From Physocladia obscura (taxonomy: Eukaryota; Chytridiomycota; Chytridiomycetes; Chytridiales; Chytriomycetaceae), in the NCBI GenBank assembly GCA_027596945.1, contig JADGJH010001263.1, positions 1 to 10,999 of the forward strand: a DNA stretch of 10,999 nt. Direction: 5' to 3'. Under the pieces are notes generated by a model. It did no database searches and had not been told where the DNA came from. It saw only the letters and a program-made list of their open reading frames with translations. Below are positions 8,840-10,999 of this stretch, in pieces; within the stretch, counting starts at the first letter, position 1; every line of letters starts with the position of its first letter. Position numbers and translations under genes: made by a program.

Positions 8840-9960
8840 CCATGAGTGTGTGGGACTAGTGCTTTTTTTGTTTCAATTATTTCTGCCACTAAATTATTAA
8901 CTGATGGAGGGGGAAAATCTCCTACTTTTTCAGTACTGTTTTCTTCCTGTGGATGCTGTTTCATCCATTTTCTTGTGATATTGATCACACCTGGTAGTGT
9001 TTTAGTTTTGCAAAGTTTGTGGTTTTCCCATATTTCAGCAGCTTCCTGCCTGTCTGTAGTTATTTCACATCTTACTTTCTCTAGTATTTTATGAACTGCT
9101 TGATTAAGCCATTTCCATGCATGTAGGGTAATTCCCCATCTCCTATCTGCATTATGTACAGTGCAATCTCTGAACATTTTGTCTATAACATTGGGAATAA
9201 TCCCATTTCCAGTAATATGTGCCCAATTAAAATATCATTCTTCATCACCATGTTTCCTGTCTTTTCAACCTGAAATCAAATTTCCAAGAGCTTCAGAATC
9301 ATTGTCAAACCAATATCCCATCTATCTTCTATACTGCTGTGCACTACCATCTTTAATAGTTTTCCATTGTTTTTCTTCTTTGGTTTTAAAGCTGCTATCA
9401 ATGGGTAATGGTTTTTGTTCCCCTTTGTTTTCGTTTTCTTTTTTGTTCTTCTTTTTCTTTCTTCTTCTTTTTTTGCTGCTTTAGCTGTTTGGATTCCTAG
9501 AATATTTATGAATTTATACATTTTTGGAACTTGTTCATCATGGAAGGTTTGACATGCCCATAAATTCTCACTTGTTTCTTCTACATTTTGGTCACAACAG
9601 TAACAGTTTCCATTTGGGTATAAGTTTGGTTTGTTCCTTGCCATCATTGTTTGTAGCAGTAGTTTATTATGCAATTTATTTACATGGTGTTTGAAATTGT
9701 AGGTGTGTTTCTGTGATATTTACCAAAATGTGGATTTAATTCCCTGTTGGAGTGTTGTGAATGTTAAGCCAAAATTTATTTTGTCTTGTAGTTCTTTGAT
9801 GGGCTTATGTGCTGTTGTTTGATGTACTTAATGTGTTCATAAATTCTTTTGACTGTGTTGAGATTTTTTCTGAGCTACCTTCAATTATTCTTTCAGATAT
9901 TTTGGGGTAAAATTTGATGTGTGACTGTGCTTTTGCTTTTGTTGTGGTGGCTGAAGACAT
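8840..9960 (-). pseudogene. LINE (non-LTR retrotransposon) C-terminal region, frameshifted
   Basis: Read on the minus strand, this is the part of a fungal LINE polyprotein that follows RNase H. It starts near 9960 with MSSATTTKAKAQSHIKFYPK and passes NKFWLNIHNTPTG. It then shifts frame to NKLHNKLLLQTMMARNKPNL, YPNGNCYCCDQNVEETSENL and WACQTF (Cys codons near 9594-9609 and 9552). After another break it reads WAHITGNGIIPNVIDKMFRD and RRWGITLHAWKWLN. This order of a helical lead, a C--C--C cysteine cluster with 'E---LW-C', and then 'W--I--GIIP' is what I know from LINEs of arbuscular mycorrhizal fungi. At least two frameshifts and several stops make it dead. A lysine-rich low-complexity insert lies at about 9415-9480. 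CpG is nearly absent. Confidence 0.6.
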
Positions 9961-10655
9961 GTTGATGAATAGTAGCACAATACACTCAATGGAAGGATCA
10001 GCAGAGCTGCAACCAATAAGACCTACACTAATTATACTGGAAAATATAAATATAAACTACAGGAAAGCAGAAGCAATTACTGATGAAATGAGAGAATATG
10101 GGAAAAAGCTGGCAAGGAAATACTTTAACACACCTGACAAAATGCTAGTAGAAATTGGCACAAATAATGGCAGTAAAATTACCAAAGATCAAGTATACAG
10201 TAATGTTTCATACATCGCAAACAAAGATTGCACTCCTAGCATGGCAGGAGGTACACATATCAACAGTGGAAAAAGCACAGGCAAAAATATTAGCTTTCAA
10301 ACAAATGGATGGGCATCCTCTGCTAAAGCTGAAAGAATTGCATCTCAAATTGCATTAATTGCTGGAGGGGAAGCAGAAATAATGATAGATAATGCAAATG
10401 TAATCACAGAATACAACAAACTACAGAAACAAGGCTGGCAAATGCAACAAAGAGACATATGAAAAAGTAAGATACATATGGTGCTGCAATCACAGTTCAG
10501 ATAACTGGAAACAGAGAAGAACCTCTAACAGTTTTCACTACAGTCAAAGCACTCAGGCATTGTATGCAATGAGGCTGCTGCTCTTTTAACAATAGAGGGT
10601 CATAAAGAAGAAAAAGTCACATTTTCTTGTTCTGATCTGCATTTGCATCATTGAT
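9958..10655 (+). pseudogene. LINE RNase H domain, inverted relative to the rest of the element
   Basis: One plus-strand frame holds the RNase H motifs in order. TNNGS (10160-10174) stands where T-D-G-S is expected. WASSAKAERIASQIAL has the second catalytic acid (Glu, 10331-10333), and IMIDNANVI has the third (Asp, 10388-10390). SKHSGIVCNEAAALLTIEG (from 10544) matches the final 'K-HSG---NE-AD-LA' motif. Three in-frame stops (10460, 10502 and one shortly after) interrupt it. The first catalytic Asp is replaced by Asn and the last, expected in NE-AD, by Ala, so the enzyme is dead. Upstream residues (KAEAITDEMREYGKKLARKY) resemble the helical lead into LINE RNase H. The flanking LINE parts are on the opposite strand, which points to an inversion of this block. 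Confidence 0.6.
10608..10628. repeat. Small inverted repeat at the right edge of the flipped RNase H block
   Basis: AAGAAAA and TTTTCTT form a 7 bp stem around a short loop centred near 10618. It lies where the plus-strand RNase H frame and the minus-strand cysteine region meet. It could have taken part in the rearrangement or be incidental in A/T-rich sequence. Confidence 0.5.
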
Positions 10656-10995
10656 TATTCTAAGTATTTCATATACTCTCCTTGTTTTTGCATTGAGTTT
10701 GACTCTTTTTGCCAAGTTGGTCTGTTTTTGATTTTTTTTGGAAGTTGTTATTTTGTAGACAAAATCTTTATTTCCACAAATTCTACCATTTGTGGTTCTT
10801 TATTCTTTGAGACATATTTGTGCAGGTTTTATTTTCTTCTGTTCCATGGTTTCTGGTTGTGCATCCTTCACATTTTATGGCAAATTCTGTGTTTTCTGTT
10901 CTAAGTGCCCCTATCCAGGCCTTTGTATTTTGTATGTTATTATCTGAACAATATGCTACATTTCTGATGGCAAGTTTTCTCAGGTGTGTTGTTTT
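10625..10995 (-). pseudogene. LINE region before RNase H (cysteine-containing), minus strand
   Basis: The minus strand reads RKLAIRNVAYCSDNNIQNTK, AWIGALRTENTEFAIKCEGC and TTRNHGTEENKTCTNMSQRI. After one frameshift it continues as NGRICGNKDFVYKITTSKKN and RVKLNAKTRRVYEILRIIND before a stop. The pattern 'W---L------I-C--C ... C' precedes RNase H in LINE polyproteins of arbuscular mycorrhizal fungi as I remember them (CEGC codons at 10861-10872, Trp at 10915-10917). Its orientation agrees with the C-terminal part at 8840-9960, and the reverse transcriptase domain would lie beyond the right end of the window. One frameshift and stops show it is decayed. Confidence 0.5.
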
Positions 10996-10999
10996 AAAT

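Noticed and set aside
8846..9484. Plus-strand open frames opposite the LINE C-terminal region
   Set aside because: They are antisense shadows of the minus-strand LINE sequence, which carries recognisable cysteine and GIIP motifs.
1..10999. tRNA, rRNA, CRISPR array or terminal inverted repeats of a complete transposon
   Set aside because: No box A/B pair, no regularly spaced repeats and no matching inverted ends were found when reading both strands by eye.

Overview
The window is eukaryotic and most likely fungal. The two clear genes are close together (194 bp from stop to start), have introns of about 50-100 bp, and sit among AT-rich decayed transposons. The LINE remnant with a cysteine-containing C-terminal region and the short helix-turn-helix of the Brinker/CENP-B/psq type both resemble what is expanded in arbuscular mycorrhizal fungi (Glomeromycotina). 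That placement is an inference from memory of the families, held at moderate confidence.

The strongest large-scale signal is base context. Positions 1-5372 contain 3 CpG dinucleotides by eye (1338, 3846, 4944) and 8397-10999 contain 2 (9432, 10216), whereas 5373-8396 is CpG-rich (10 in 6421-6480 alone). The window is therefore a CpG-preserved island holding two intact-looking genes between two flanks that have lost almost all CpG, as expected of long-term cytosine methylation and deamination of repeats or of a RIP-like process.

Layout. 1-5372: CpG-poor flank with weak coding relics. These are a minus-strand acidic open frame (1761-2114) tentatively compared with KDZ/Plavaka transposases, an AT-rich tract near 3058-3180, a short Gln-rich open frame (3520-3642), and a plus-strand stretch (4606-5070) that reads well only if two tiny introns of 45 and 47 bp are removed. 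5373-8396: the CpG island. It holds a three-exon gene (6115-7725) for a probable DNA-binding protein of about 497 residues with a basic, Ser-rich and then Gln/His-rich C-terminal half. It is followed by a two-exon gene (7920-8331) for a probable mitochondrial single-pass membrane protein of about 108 residues. 8369-10999: CpG-poor flank with a minus-strand fragment resembling a MULE transposase (8369-8719), then a broken minus-strand LINE. In the LINE, the pre-RNase H cysteine region (about 10625-10995) and the C-terminal region (about 8840-9960) are both on the minus strand. The whole RNase H domain between them (about 9958-10655) is on the plus strand, which suggests an internal inversion.

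The two intact genes show no evident functional link beyond co-orientation and closeness. No tRNA, rRNA, CRISPR array or bacterial-type signal was seen.
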